Part shown: positions 35,860-49,578 of the stretch, in pieces
Position numbering within the stretch: position 1 is the first letter of the stretch
Layout: each line of letters begins with the position of its first letter
Translations under genes and position numbers: made by a program
Assembly: GCA_029449245.1 (NCBI GenBank)
Contig: JANATF010000008.1
Location: 1,860,001-1,924,000 of the forward strand
Source of the DNA: Mortierella alpina
Taxonomy: Eukaryota; Mortierellomycota; Mortierellomycetes; Mortierellales; Mortierellaceae
Direction of reading: 5' to 3'
DNA: 64,000 nucleotides
The notes under the pieces: model-generated
The model's database searches: none
Told to the model about the DNA's origin: nothing
The model's input: the letters and a program-made list of their open reading frames with translations, nothing else

Positions 35860-36610
35860 ATGGCAACCGCAATTAACAGCCCCACGCAGTCCAAGCTTCA
35901 GGTGACTGATGCAGAGGAGCGCGATGGCTTTGTCGAATACTGCAAATTGCGTACTTGCGAGCGCATGGAGGTCGAGCGTGTTGACGGTAAAGAAAACTGG
36001 AACGGCCACGACGCAGCCAAAGAGATATCGCAGCTCGTTTTGTTTTGCTTCCCCCAATTACTCTTGAACATATTCAGCAAATGGTGCACTGTAGTATTGG
36101 TACTATCACTTACCATACATGCTACCCATGAACTTTTTGACCTTATCGTAACCGCAGAACTAGAGGAGGTCGACGAAGAGGGTCTCGATAAAATGCGAGT
36201 TATCGCTATCGAGTCCAAGATTGAGTGGCGCGGGTTCACCGACGAGATGAAGATGGTAAGGGGTACCTGACGAAGAGGCCTCATCCAAATAGAACGCCCG
36301 TTTAGTGAGAGTGCGGCTTTTTTTTAACAGTCGCCGTTTTTTTTTTTCCACGCCTTATAGTTCTGGGTTGCGCGTGCCTCTGTGAAGTCGACGTTGCAAG
36401 GTAAGAAGCATGCAATTGCAGTCAGACCCTATGTAGCTGTGGCAGGATTATCACCTTTCATTCTAGGTAGATGCTAACTCTCATGGCTATGCTGGTGTGT
36501 ATTATATAGCGTGGAATGTGTTCATGAGCGACAACAACGTCAACGTACCCTCTGTCACGGCGACTGGTCCCGCGGCCACACCTTCGACCGCCCACTCTCA
36601 CTCACATTGA
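35860..36610 (+). CDS. Small hypothetical protein (121 residues)
   Basis: Four exons, 35860-35986, 36158-36255, 36361-36400 and 36510-36610, with consistent phases and good acceptors (ACCGCAG, CTTATAG, TATATAG). The model gives an acidic N-terminal half (DAEERDGFVEYCKL, ELEEVDEEGLDKMRVI), a central KIEWRGFTDEMKMFWVARAS and a Ser/Thr/His-rich tail (STAHSHSH). I do not recognise the family. The first intron (171 bp) is stop-free in frame. Retaining it would insert 57 mostly hydrophobic residues including a possible membrane segment, so two products are conceivable. It is convergent with RSM22 (129 bp between stops). Confidence 0.55.
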
Positions 36611-36739
36611 TTAGGACAACGTCTGACAAATATACAGACGCAATATATATAGACTATATATTATACATGCGACTGGATCGAGGTTGGAAGGGGGCAACCG
36701 TGGTATGAATTTTATCTTTGTTCCGGAGAGATGGGGTCC

Positions 36740-39355
36740 TCAAAAATCTAGTACGATGTCGTCGCCGTCTCTCTTGCTGCGTCTACTCTTTGCGGTTCCA
36801 GCAAGTTCCTTCTCCACCGAGATCTTTTGCCTACTCTGTTTCTTCTCCTTCTGCTTTGTCCGCTTCAGAAGCATCTCAGTGCTGATCCCTAAAGGTCGTC
36901 TTTTCTGGACTTTCACAGCCCCTGTACCATCGCCCTCGGCTTGATCCTGATCATCAAACATATTCTTGACGGTCTCTTTCCTCACAGCCTTATTCTTGGG
37001 CTGATGAGGGAACAAATCTCCCCACATGGCTTTGCGCGCATCTCTATAGGGAATCTTGCCTTGTGACTTAGGGATGATAATTCGCTCGAGGAAGCCACTT
37101 GCTCCGCAGGTGTCGATAACAACATGTCCATCCTTCTTCAGGGGTGGGACAACAATCCGAGACCAAGCATGCGATGCCGCGAACATGTCCTCTGCATTCT
37201 CGTAGGTGATTGGTGGTGGCGGAGGTTGTTTCTTGAACCGCTTCTTTTGTGAGGCGTTGTCACTGTCACTAGTAGTCGTACTAGTGTTGGCCACGACAGG
37301 TTCCTGAGTTTGCTCTATTGGTTTCGTCTGCATTGGGGAGGTGAAAACAGGTCGGGCTCCTTTGCGCAGGATTACATAGGTATATTTGGCGTCCTCAAAG
37401 TTCTCCTTGGAGTGCTTGGTCTTACGCTAGTATGGTACAACAACTATCAGGAGGGACCGCGCATATCAACGTAAAACTGTACATTTGTACGCAATACCAA
37501 ATAAACTTACCAAAAAGTCTGGTCGTTGAACCTTTTGCGAAAAGTGACACCATTGTGAGTCCCGAGCGAGAGTTGCATACATTGGGCAGACCTTATCGTG
37601 AGGACACTATATCATATACAGGATACAGTTAGCCAGAGAACAGAGATCCTATGCAATGTTGTGCGCTTTTCAGTGGTGGTCGTGAACTTACAGGAGCCAA
37701 TACATGCGCCGGTTCCCGTTTTGGTGGTACTACTTCGGGTAGCTGTACTCCATAAGGATCGTATTTGGGTTTAACGACAATCCGATCAGCATCTAGTCCC
37801 AAGATCTGCTCCCTGGCTTCAGCAAGCATCTTGAATCCACTCGGAGTACCCCTGTCGATCAAAATCTAATCCGTGGTGTGCGAGAAAGGCCATCAGCTAC
37901 TACCACTTTCTTCATCGAATGACAAAAAGCAGATCATCGTGCTATTACTCACCAGCATGTCATCCGTCAAGTTCCAAAGGTGTTCCAGCGTTGATTGACG
38001 TAAGGCGGGCGTTGTGAGCTCACTCAGCGTGAACGCGCTCATAACAATATCGTACTTGGCTGCTTGCGATCCATGAGACATGAATGGCTTGAAGGTCACA
38101 TTCTGAATAGGTGTGCCTTTTGAAGACTTGATATCCAGTATTTCTTCCGCCGTCTCCAACATAGACATAGAGGTATCTACACCAGTGAACTTCAATGGCG
38201 TTTCCCAAACATCGTTTGCAGCCCTAAACCGGAGACGTTTCTTATAATAAGTTCTCGTGGCCTCCATTGACTTTTGTCTATGCATTGACAAGGCAGTATG
38301 CACACGTTACCAGATGGCAGTTCCTGGTCCTGTTCCAAAATCCAGGAACGTGCTTGGGTTCAGATTCGGAACCCGTCTATTCACTTCCTCAAGCACATTC
38401 CTGATCGCGCTATAGGTTGTTGGTGCAATGGCTGCAAGATATGCGGTCGACTCTCGGTGGCCATATTCCAGGATGTGGGCCGGAATAGGCAGATCACCCT
38501 TGGACGCAATTTCGCCGGAACCACTCTTCAGTCCTATCGTTGTGAAGATTCTTAGCTGGTGCACCATAATAAAAAGTGATGGGATACGGTTCAGATGCGG
38601 ATGAAATTATCGAACTTACTCTTTGTTGGAAGCTCTAAAAAGTTATCGTCTTCTATTGACCCTGTCGATCTCAGCGATCCGTAAAGACGAAGGGCGTCTG
38701 TCCTTATCAGCGACTTGTCATGTTCTGTCCCCGAAGAAATAATAGACAATCAGTATGAGAACGACTCTGTGTAATTCCAAACAACATGTTTCAAAAGGTA
38801 AAGTAGAGCCAGATACGCACCATCAAGCACCGAACGGATAGAGTCCTGGATATCGAGAGGCAACTGTACTTGCCCAATGCGTTTCCTTCCGTGCTCTGCC
38901 TCCTTGGATCCACGTTGATGCTCTTTGTCCTCAACCAGTACTTCAGTCTCCTGAGTCAAGGCTGCATCGAATTCTTCTTTGGTCTGTCCTGTAACTCTGC
39001 CATCATGTGGGATCATGCTCACATTCCCGTGCTTGTCCAGAAAGATGACCATTTTAGGGTCGTAGTCTGGTGTAGCCTGAATCTTTGCCAGCTTGAAATC
39101 TGCTGGTAACCTCGTCTTTGAAGGCGCCCTGATTCCTTGTGGTTCAGGCTGCTTTCGTGGAGCTGGCGCTGTTGAGGCGGTCGTCGAGGAAGCCGAAGGC
39201 GCCTTCGGAGTTAAGGGACGAGAACGAGCAACTCGTGCATATCCTCGCATGGCTTGAGCGGGGCCATGGCGGGCCAATGACAGTGCTGAGAAGCGGTGGG
39301 CAAGTATGTCCTTGAGTCCTGAGGTTGTCCTCTGCACTTGCGCTGAGAATGCCAT
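36740..39355 (-). CDS. RSM22: RSM22/METTL17-like mitochondrial ribosome assembly protein
   Basis: Seven exons: 39355-38821, 38724-38620, 38533-38311, 38223-37953, 37865-37692, 37606-37511 and 37426-36740; consistent phases, 696 residues. RSM22 is a methyltransferase-like factor for small mitoribosomal subunit assembly; the METTL17 group binds an iron-sulfur cluster. The N-terminus is a basic, Ser-rich presequence ([22 protein letters not shown]). The methyltransferase fold appears as [21 protein letters not shown] and [12 protein letters not shown]. The cluster-binding region appears as CPHDKVCPM and [14 protein letters not shown], and the C-terminal part holds [20 protein letters not shown]. 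The tail is Lys-rich. The chosen start at 39355 gives the presequence; the longer frame to 39700 overlaps the divergent promoter gap. Confidence 0.92.
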
Positions 39356-39794
39356 TGATTTGCAAAAAGTCCGAGGGTTGGTGAAGGAATGCCGAAGGCA
39401 GGTTGGGCAAGCCCTGTGAAAAAGGACAGGCAATAATGAGCAATAATAGTGACGGCGATCCCGTTTTGGGCATTTGGTGGCGGTGCTATCGATCGGGGAC
39501 GGTGGATCGGGAGCGTGCTTTGCCCAGGCCAAGAAGGCGCTCTGCGAATGCCAAACTCCTTGCTTAGCCAGCTTGAAATGACATGGCGATATGGCTTGAC
39601 GGCTGCGTAGATGCCCCTGCCAGTTGCCCGCTGTAACACGCTTGTATCCCGGCCACTTTGCTTGGAAGTGAAAAAGGAAGGGTTGGATGCATGGCATCAA
39701 TGGTACACGTGACCTTCGCGGACACGAACTTGGGGGCAGTTTACACCGTCGCGGACTTCACCGCATTCATCAATTGTCCCACGCCCTATCCGCC
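39356..39794. promoter_or_regulatory. Shared promoter gap of RSM22 and CLYBL
   Basis: 439 bp between two divergent start codons, both for proteins with mitochondrial presequences. No TATA box is evident on either side. The gap may act as a bidirectional promoter. Confidence 0.5.
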
Positions 39795-42013
39795 ATGTTC
39801 GCTGCAGCACGCAACAGTGTCACCCGAAGCATTCCCACCATACGTTTGGGTGCTACCCAAGGTAAAAGCGGATGCAGGCGTGAACTGGAGCTGGAATCGA
39901 AAGAAGCCTGCACCCTCTTCAATGGCTTGAAGCGCGTGAGGCGTCGCCTTTTTCTTAACGAACGAGTCCTCCCAATGCTCCCTGAACGCTATCACTCCTG
40001 CGGGTCAAGGAGAGCAACAAAGCCGCCGCACTTCGATTCTATTCTGTTGTTAATGTCACCTGGATGTGCATCCTTCTGTGCTAATTCAAGCCCACAGGAC
40101 CGACTTTTAACACCGTCGTTATTTTTCCTTTTCAAGGAACCCGAGCTGTTCTCAGACATAGACACCTTAGCTCCACGGCGGCTGTTCTCACCAATGATAT
40201 AACCGGTTCGTCGCTTTCATCTGCGACGTCTTCATCATTGCCGAACCCAACTGCGACTTCTCAGTCAGCCCAAGGAGCGGGAAATGTTGCGGGATCACTC
40301 AACTCGGAACCAGAGAAACGCATCCGAAGATCCATCTTTTATGGTAAAAAGGCAAACGCCATTGAAGCATTGATACACATACGACGAGGCTCTTGGATTA
40401 AGGATTATCAGAGCTTTGGATGAAGCAAATGGCGAGGAAGCAAGACTAACCCCGAACTCGAATATATGCACCAGTGCCTGGAAGCGATGAACGCAAACTA
40501 AAATCGTCATTGTCTTTGGCTGCCGATTGTCTCGTTTACGACCTCGAGGACGGGGTAGCGCACAACCGTAAAAACATTGCCCGTGAGATGGTTTTTGACG
40601 CACTCGAGGCTTCGGAACACCGCAAAGCCGAGAAGGCGGTTCGGATCAACGCCGTTGGATCGGGACTGGAATTCGATGATCTCAACGTTGTGGTAATGAA
40701 CGCATTGTATGGTGAAAGCATATGCTCAAAAATCGTGCTCAGACGCAGTATTGTGAGAATGCGACATTTACTCCGCATATTACGGTATATCCTTGTAGCT
40801 TCGGTCCAGTAGGCTGCAGGCAATCGTGATCCCAAAGGTCCAGTCCGCAAAGGATGTTCAGTTTGTCAGCCAAATGGTAGACAGTGTCGCGCCGTTCATC
40901 ACGTAAGCGATTGCATCAGCCTTGAAATCGCAAAGATCCTTTCGGAAATATCACCTCACACCTAACTCGCTCGGAACCCTTCAATGGAGCAGGCGTAAGA
41001 ACGTCAGGATTATTGCTTCTATCGAGAGTGCTCTGGGAGTCATGAACCTGAAGGAAATCGCCACCTCAGACCCTCGTGTTGATGCGCTGGTGGTATGTGT
41101 CACTTTACCGTGAAGGCTCAAAAGGAGTAAGGGTCATTCATGGAGGAGATCAGAGTGCAAAGTCCTCCCTCTAAAAACTCTGTTTTTTCCGCGTCGCTTT
41201 TGTTAGTTTGCCGCTGAGGACTATTGCGCCGACTTGGGCTTGACGAGGACACGCGATGGAGTAGAGATGCTGTACGGTAGATCAGCCATTGTCACGGCTG
41301 CCCACGCTTATGGTTTGCAGGCAATTGACCTCGTAAGTATTGCGGTTGAACGCATATTTGCATACTGCTACAACAAAGGACCGGACGCTCATGTTAAGGC
41401 ATTTGTTCTACCTCTCGATGCGCTTTTTCACAGGTTTGCATGGATTATAAGAACGACGAAATTTTGAAAGAAGAGTGCGAGTTTGGGCGCAGGATGGGAT
41501 TCTTGGGCAAACAAGCTGTGCACCCAAGGCAGCTCGATATTATTCAGCGCTGCTTTTTGCCGACCGATCAAGGTAAGATAGAGAGATGAATTGTCATTCT
41601 CGTTGCTGAGTAGTAGCCTTGCTGACATTCGCATTTCGATTCATTACTTCACAGAGATTGCCCGGGCCGCGGATATCAGTGAAGGATATCAAGAGCACTC
41701 TAAGCGTGGGGTTGGAGCATTTAACTACAACGGCAAAGTGTACGTGAATCTATAACATCGTGTACACTTCATGTGTCAGAGCTCTCTGCAACCTTGACAT
41801 TAACAAACCCTACTGCTTTCTAGGATCGATCTGCCGGTCGTCAAGTGGGCCGAAAAGATTCTCAGTCGGGCGCGCCAGGGTGGAGTTACCATTCCCAGCC
41901 CCGAGGAACGTCAGAATATTTTGCAATCTGGTGCTGCTGGTGCCTCGACCTCAAAGGAGGTGGTTGTGAATGCGTCCAGCTCAAAGAATGAGAAGGTCGC
42001 CCCTGCTGCTTAA
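39795..42013 (+). CDS. CLYBL: Citramalyl-CoA/citrate lyase beta-like protein (HpcH/HpaI aldolase family)
   Basis: Nine exons: 39795-39861, 40137-40343, 40475-40692, 40820-40902, 40993-41092, 41207-41332, 41434-41572, 41655-41739 and 41824-42013; consistent phases, 404 residues. CLYBL cleaves citramalyl-CoA to acetyl-CoA and pyruvate in mitochondria, part of itaconate/C5-dicarboxylate breakdown. A presequence (MFAAARNSVTRSIPTIRLG) and Ser/Thr linker precede the TIM-barrel: RRSIFYVPGSDERKLKSS, LVYDLEDGVA (metal and CoA site), AIVIPKVQSAKDV, VRIIASIESALGVMNLKEI (metal Glu), FAAEDYCADLGLTRTRDG (metal Asp), and FLGKQAVHPRQLDIIQ. An AATAAA lies at 42060. The link to B12 metabolism known in mammals makes its presence interesting beside an LMBD1 gene. 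Confidence 0.9.
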
Positions 42014-43580
42014 GATAATTTTGCGCTCGCTACATTTGATACATTTGCAGACCATGCTGAATAAACGAGGAAACTGTTTGAACCATCCGTCGAAGTCACA
42101 GAGCCAGAAGAGCGTGGACGTCTCGAAAGAACCCATCGGACCCACAAGTGGGTGCCATCGGATTGAGCCTAAACATTCGAGAGGAATCCACAGAAAGGGT
42201 TCCTTAAGAACCGGCGTCGGGGTCGACGATGAATCCTCCTTGATCATATTTAACTCCGGCCTCAATAGCAATGTGTCTTTGACCTCGGCTGTGCGCGTAA
42301 ACTATGTTGGTGCTATGTATAAAATACATAGGATCGGTCTGTTCAAGGTGAAATCTAGGTTGCCCGAGATTGGATCGATAGAAAAAGTCGACTCTCTGCT
42401 GATGGAGATACCAATAGAAAAAGACAGATGGAAATACCAGAAGCACAAGGATCAGCACACAGAGGGCTGATATAGCGGGACAGAAAATGTCATATGGGCA
42501 AGAGCCGTGAAAAAGTTTATCATAAAGGATACTGCTTCTAATAGAACTGAACAGCAAGACAGAAGACCTTGCATATCTTACAGAGTCTTGTCATGAAGAA
42601 TCTTCAAACACTGCATATCAAAAGAGACGAGCCTTCATCACAGAGAATGCTATATCCAACGAGGTGATTAGTTGGAAAGAAGGCCACGTCTACATATATT
42701 AGCAGTGCTTGTTGCCAGAAACTTAGGACCAAGGCAGTGGAAGACGAAGGCCTTGTCTGTATATCGGCATACTACAAGAGATCTAGGATTTTAACATAAA
42801 TATTGCGTCAGGTATCCTTCACTCACATCTTTTGTCCATCGCTCTAGACCTTCTACTGCGCCCTAAGCTTTACTTCATCACTCGAAACGCACTCCACAAA
42901 AAACCCAGAAATGCCTACCGACAAAATTCTTTTGATAACCCCTCCAAGGATCATATCTAGTCCGAGACGGAAACCTCGCGACGATTCAACATGAGAAAGT
43001 GGTCAGGTATGTCAAGACAAACTCGTTGTCCGGATCACTTTTCTACTGAGCATAGCTCCTCGCCTGCCATTTCGTTTGCTTCAGCAATGGTTACCAGTCT
43101 ATGATCATGTTTGACCAACTGCGCGTCGCGCATCCTTAATAGCGAGAACGAGGAAAAACTCTCCCGTTAGGACGACGGTTGACGATGGTTGGCGACCGGC
43201 CTACTTCACACCAAGCCAACGCCAACACCAACACCAGCTCTTAGACTGGATAGCCTTCTTCTTTCGACATCGAGTTGTACGCCACGAGAGACTGTGAGTT
43301 AGGCAAAGCTAGTACACACCGTTTATTTTCGAGCGAAGAGAGCCGAGTATTTTTCCGATGCTGAGAAATATATTGAGGTCTTCCTGTCCGAATGCCAGCC
43401 GTCTCCACCAATTTCATCTGGGGTTTCAGCGTCACCATCTGTAAACACGAAAGAAGGCTATGGAACTGCCGATGCTGATGGCGCCTGAAATCCGTACCGT
43501 CGAAGGCACAACAGAGTTGATTGTCTCGTCCTATCTTTGTATGAGGCAAGGGGGCATGTCGAGTGAAAAAAATAATGTGA
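42014..43580. other. Intergenic before the 304-bp array
   Basis: CLYBL 3' flank, then about 1.4 kb with no supported gene. A tiny plus-strand frame starts at the ATG at 42912 (27 codons) and cannot be judged. The last ~35 bp before 43581 weakly resemble the end of a repeat unit (a GAGGCAAG block and a terminal TGA), suggesting a degraded extra copy. Confidence 0.4.
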
Positions 43581-44767
43581 TGGGCGATACACGAGCACTC
43601 CACAGCATCTACTCCAAACCCTTGCGGGTGCCTTAGAAAAGGCCAGATGCTGCTTTTGATGGTGGGCACCAACGAGTGAGTGTGGTGCATACCCCATCGA
43701 AACAAACAGCGCTCACTTGCACACATTCCTCTCTCGGTCGCGACTCCAAACCCTGATGGGTATCATTGACGATACGCCCGCAATGACCCGCGACCGATTT
43801 TGCAGACTGTTAAGCCTAAGGTAGGAAGAAGCACGCAAAAGAGGCAAGAGAAAATAAAACAGGGAAGGGTATGATGGGTTATGATGGGCGATACACGAGC
43901 ACTCCACAGCATCTACTCCAAACCCTCGCGGGTGCCTTAGAAAAGGCCAGATGCTGCTTTTGATGGTAGGCACCAACGAGTGAGTGTGGTGCATACCCCA
44001 TCGAAACAAACAGCGCTCAGTTGCACACATTCCTCTCTCGGTCGCGACTCCAAACCCTGATGGGTATCATTGACGATACGCCCGCAATGACCCGCGACCG
44101 ATTTTGCAGACTGTTAAGCCTAAGGTAGGAAGAAGCACGCAAAAGAGGCAAGAGAAAATAAAACAGGGAAGGGTATGATGGGTTATGATGGGCGATACAC
44201 GAGCACTCCACAGCATCTACTCCAAACCCTCGCGGGTGCCTTAGAAAAGGCCAGATGCTGCTTTTGATGGTAGGCACCAACGAGTGAGTGTGGTGCATAC
44301 CCCATCGAAACGAACAGCGCTCAGTTGCACACATTCCTCTCTCGGTCGCGACTCCAAACCCTGACGGGTATCATTGACGATACGCCCGCAATGACCCGCG
44401 ACCGATTTTGCAGACCGTTAAGCCTAAGGGAGGAAGAAGCACGCAAAAGAGGCAAGAGAAAATAAAACAGGGAAGGGTATGATGGGTTATGATGGGCGAT
44501 ACACGAGCACTCCACAGCATCTACTCCAAACCCTCGCGGGTGCCTCAGAAAAGGCTAGATGCTGCTTTTGTTGGTCGGCACCAACGAGTGAGTGTGGTGC
44601 ATACCCCATCGCAACAAACAGCGCTCAGCTGCACAAATTCCCCTCTCGGTCGCGACTCCAAACCCTGATGGGTATCATTGTCGAGTAGCTCACGATGACC
44701 CGCGACCGATTTTACAGACCGTTAAGCCTGAAGTAGGAAGAAGCACGCAAAGGAGGCAAGAGAACAA
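43581..44767. repeat. Tandem array of 304-bp units (four copies)
   Basis: Copies begin with TGGGCGATACACGAGCACTC at 43581, 43885, 44189 and 44493, exactly 304 bp apart. Three are full length and the fourth stops near 44767. The middle copies differ at only a few positions; the fourth is more diverged. Each unit contains TCGGTCGCG and, about 45 bp later, its inverse CGCGACCGA, with a smaller hairpin (GTATC..GATAC) inside. Because 304 is not a multiple of three, the 105-codon open frame on the minus strand in each copy cannot run through the array. It is satellite-like DNA with no coding role evident. Confidence 0.92.
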
Positions 44768-44927
44768 ATGGGGCAAGTGAACAAACGAAGTCTTACCTTG
44801 ACATTGTTGCAGTGATGAGTAAAGGAGAACATTGCACGCGAAACACACCCAACGATTAATATGACGTCAAGTTCGCCTTTAGTACTGTAAGTTCAGCATA
44901 ACACGTTGCTCATACTTCACGTACGCC

Positions 44928-46815
44928 ATGTCCCTCGAATGGAGAGCACCAAGCAGCTTGAGGATCAGTGTCTTCTTCAAGATTACGCCCTGTTCCGATT
45001 GGGATGATGTTGAGGCTTACCTCAAAATCGCGAAGGTTCGTGAATCTGCGGAGGAGTACTACGAAACGTACATTCGCGAACTGGAAGTGATCAAAGACAG
45101 CGACTCTGTTCCCAAGGAGGTCCAAAGGACAGTCCGCAATATCCTCTCGAAAACAAACATGAAGGCATTCCTTAACACCTACAGGACTTGGATATTGGAC
45201 AACGAGAAGGAAGAGGCCGAAGCGAGCATAGCAGTAGGATATGCCAGACTTGCAAAGCGAGCCGGCTTAGTTCTGCAACGCGAAGGTACTGCCTTACACC
45301 AAGCTACGTGTACAACACTCTCTTCACATGGCCTAACATCTCTTGAATACTACTACACATAAAAATAGGTGACAAGAAATGCAAGGGTCGAACTAGAGGT
45401 ATGTCTACGCGACAATGTGGTGTATTTTTAAGACACCGAGTTTGTGTATCTCTATCAGCCGCTAACGTTCGTCGCATCAGGAGAAGATCCTGTGGTGCAC
45501 AAGGAGACCGCTTCAGACTGCCGCCAAAGCACCCCGCCACCGTGCATACCAGGGCTTGTAGAAGATATCCGATTTGAAGGTAACAAATATCAGTCAGACC
45601 AGTCATGGCCGCGTTCTTTACTAGGGACTAAATGTTCTTATCCTGCAATAGGGTCATCTTTCTGGAATATGATCGGTATGCCACCTGTGTGGCACGCAGG
45701 AGACATAAACATCTCCTCCGAATTTATCCGTGCAAAGGTAGCCATACAAGCAGAATATCCAGCGATTTGCCTCTGCAAGGACAATATTGCTGATTTTGGT
45801 CATGACGGAGAGTTACAAGACTTCATGGAGATGGCCGGATATTCAGCGGCATTGGACGCGTTGCCATCGATGCCGGGTCTGCCCCTGGCTCAGAAAAAGC
45901 TGCTCGACGATTTGTTCGGAGGCCGTGTCGGACTGGAGACTCTGTCAAAGAGAATCGACAATCTTATGAAAGTCCCAGATCCAGTACCACCGTTGAACCG
46001 TTATATCTTTACAGCGTTTCAGCCATAGTAAGTGTATGTATGAAATATGATGGATGGTAAAGAAGTTTTACAGGACTAACATCCACTACAGTCGTGGATT
46101 CATGAATACAGGTATGATCATCAACCCCGACATCAATGAGCGCCAGTTCTTCCGAGACTACGTGGTCGAGTTGCTACGTGGCGCGTTGTGGGTCTACGAC
46201 ATTCCCTACGCATGGGGTGAGATAAATGTCCCTGCAGTCTCGTACCGAAAGGCCAAGGATGCTGATGCTACAGGCCGTGGCAAATTTGCTGATGGCTCGT
46301 CCGAGGTCGATGGTCATCAAATTATCATATCGGAAAGCAGCAAATTATACCGGGCAACGGCGACGAAAGACCTGGAGGACAGACTGAAACTGAAGAGGAT
46401 GTTGCGCGACCTCTTCAACTTCACCATTCTACAAATGACGCGAAACAAGGTTCGGGCAGGGCCAAAGCTGACGGTGTTTGGGACTCGTACTTACAAGGAT
46501 ACTACGGAGCTGATTGCCATGGACTACCATGGCATGTATAGGGCTTACTGCCTTGGGTCGTTCAAGATCGCAACGGCTGCTAATACTGTTGCCAACTTAA
46601 AGGAGAGCTTTGAGATGTGTCTTCGATTTGCAGCGGCAGTGAAGGAGCAGATATCCCAGAGATCAGAGATGGGGATGCTGGGGGACGTGGAGGTCCTGAA
46701 GCTAACGCAAGCAGCGAAAAGACTGTTGAAGCATACGTCTTGCACTCCCCCAAAGCCGCCTGTACAAGGACCTTCTTCACCCTCCAAGCCGAGAGCGCAG
46801 AAGAAGGGTAAGTAG
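44928..46815 (+). CDS. Orphan protein with possible PD-(D/E)XK-like core
   Basis: Five exons, 44928-45285, 45369-45398, 45481-45579, 45652-46027 and 46092-46815; consistent phases, 528 residues. The N-terminal third is helical and acidic/basic, the middle has FWNMIGMPPVWHAGDINISS and a helical region around LPLAQKKLLDDLFGGRVG, and the C-terminal third has ERQFFRDYVVELLRGALW, SSEVDGHQIIISESSKLYRA, LKRMLRDLFNFTILQ and LTVFGTRTYKDTTELIAMDY. The order helix, strand with Asp, strand with Glu-x-x-Lys recalls PD-(D/E)XK nuclease folds found in many fungal lineage-specific proteins, but this is an inference from pattern only. The tail is Pro/Lys-rich (possible nuclear signal KPRAQKKGK). It starts 160 bp after the 304-bp array. 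Confidence 0.7.
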
Positions 46816-46956
46816 TGTGGGTAGATGTATCTGTATCTACCAGATATTGCAAACGAAGCGATATTTCGAGTTCCCTCAGAGCGTTGCCTATATCCCCTCT
46901 AGAATAAATGTCAATATTGTTTGCTTTATTTTTCTCCTTATCTTTGTATTAAAAGT

Positions 46957-48885
<1,929 letters not shown>

Positions 48886-49578
48886 GTTGAATGAATGGGC
48901 GAGTTGGAGCAGGCGACGGGTAGGGGATGCCACGACTGGTTAGGTATGCGCAGGGTCCGATGTCGACTAGATGAAAGCGATATTCACACCAGGCGACGGG
49001 AATCCAAAGGGTCCGAGTAGAGGGTAGGGATGTGGGAAGAGAGTGTGTGGAGGTGAGGGATTGCCAATCCCGCTTTGTTGCCCTTTTATGCGAATCTGAT
49101 CGCGCTGTGTGAGGGACACTCCCTGAGAAAAAAGCAGCCGTCCGAAATTGCGATTTGTCAGGTCAGTCACGCAATCGAGTTTTCGCTGCACCCGCCCGCG
49201 AGCTGGCTGCGCAAACAGCGCATCGATGCTTGTCCTTTGCTTCAGGCATCTTCTCCTTCTACGACACTATCTGCTCCATCATGGGAATACACTGAAGAAT
49301 GACCACAGATAGTTCAATTGCTTGCTTATGGCGATGTGGGTTTTTTACATAAGCTACATGAGGGTTGAAACCAACGCGTCGTTCGGTACACAAGCGACCT
49401 CTAGCCTGTAACGCAATTCGCAATTCTTGGGTTGCCCAGTGACACCTCGCGATAGGAAAAAAGAAAAAAAAAACGGTCTCAAAAGCTCATATATGCTGGG
49501 TGGCCTTTGCGCTTTTCGTCCTCTTCTCTTCAGCTCTTCAACCTGCAACCTCCTCACTCATTCCTCATTCCTCCTACC
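48886..49578. promoter_or_regulatory. Shared promoter gap of glutathione reductase and transketolase
   Basis: 693 bp between divergent starts. It includes the non-AUG leader candidate (48886-48933) on the minus strand and a pyrimidine-rich leader just before the transketolase ATG. No TATA box stands out. Confidence 0.5.

Noticed and set aside
41970-42470. 166-codon plus-strand frame after CLYBL
   Set aside because: It begins inside the CLYBL last exon in another frame and covers its 3' UTR; no similarity seen.
43241-43726. 161-codon minus-strand frame running into the first array copy
   Set aside because: Half of it is satellite sequence; the rest has no recognisable motif.
43713-44334. 105-codon frames repeated in the 304-bp array
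   Set aside because: The unit length is not a multiple of three, there is no codon or family signal, and each frame simply spans one unit into the next.
43581-44767. 5S rRNA or other Pol III tandem gene array
   Set aside because: The unit lacks 5S conserved sequence, convincing A/B boxes and an oligo-T terminator.
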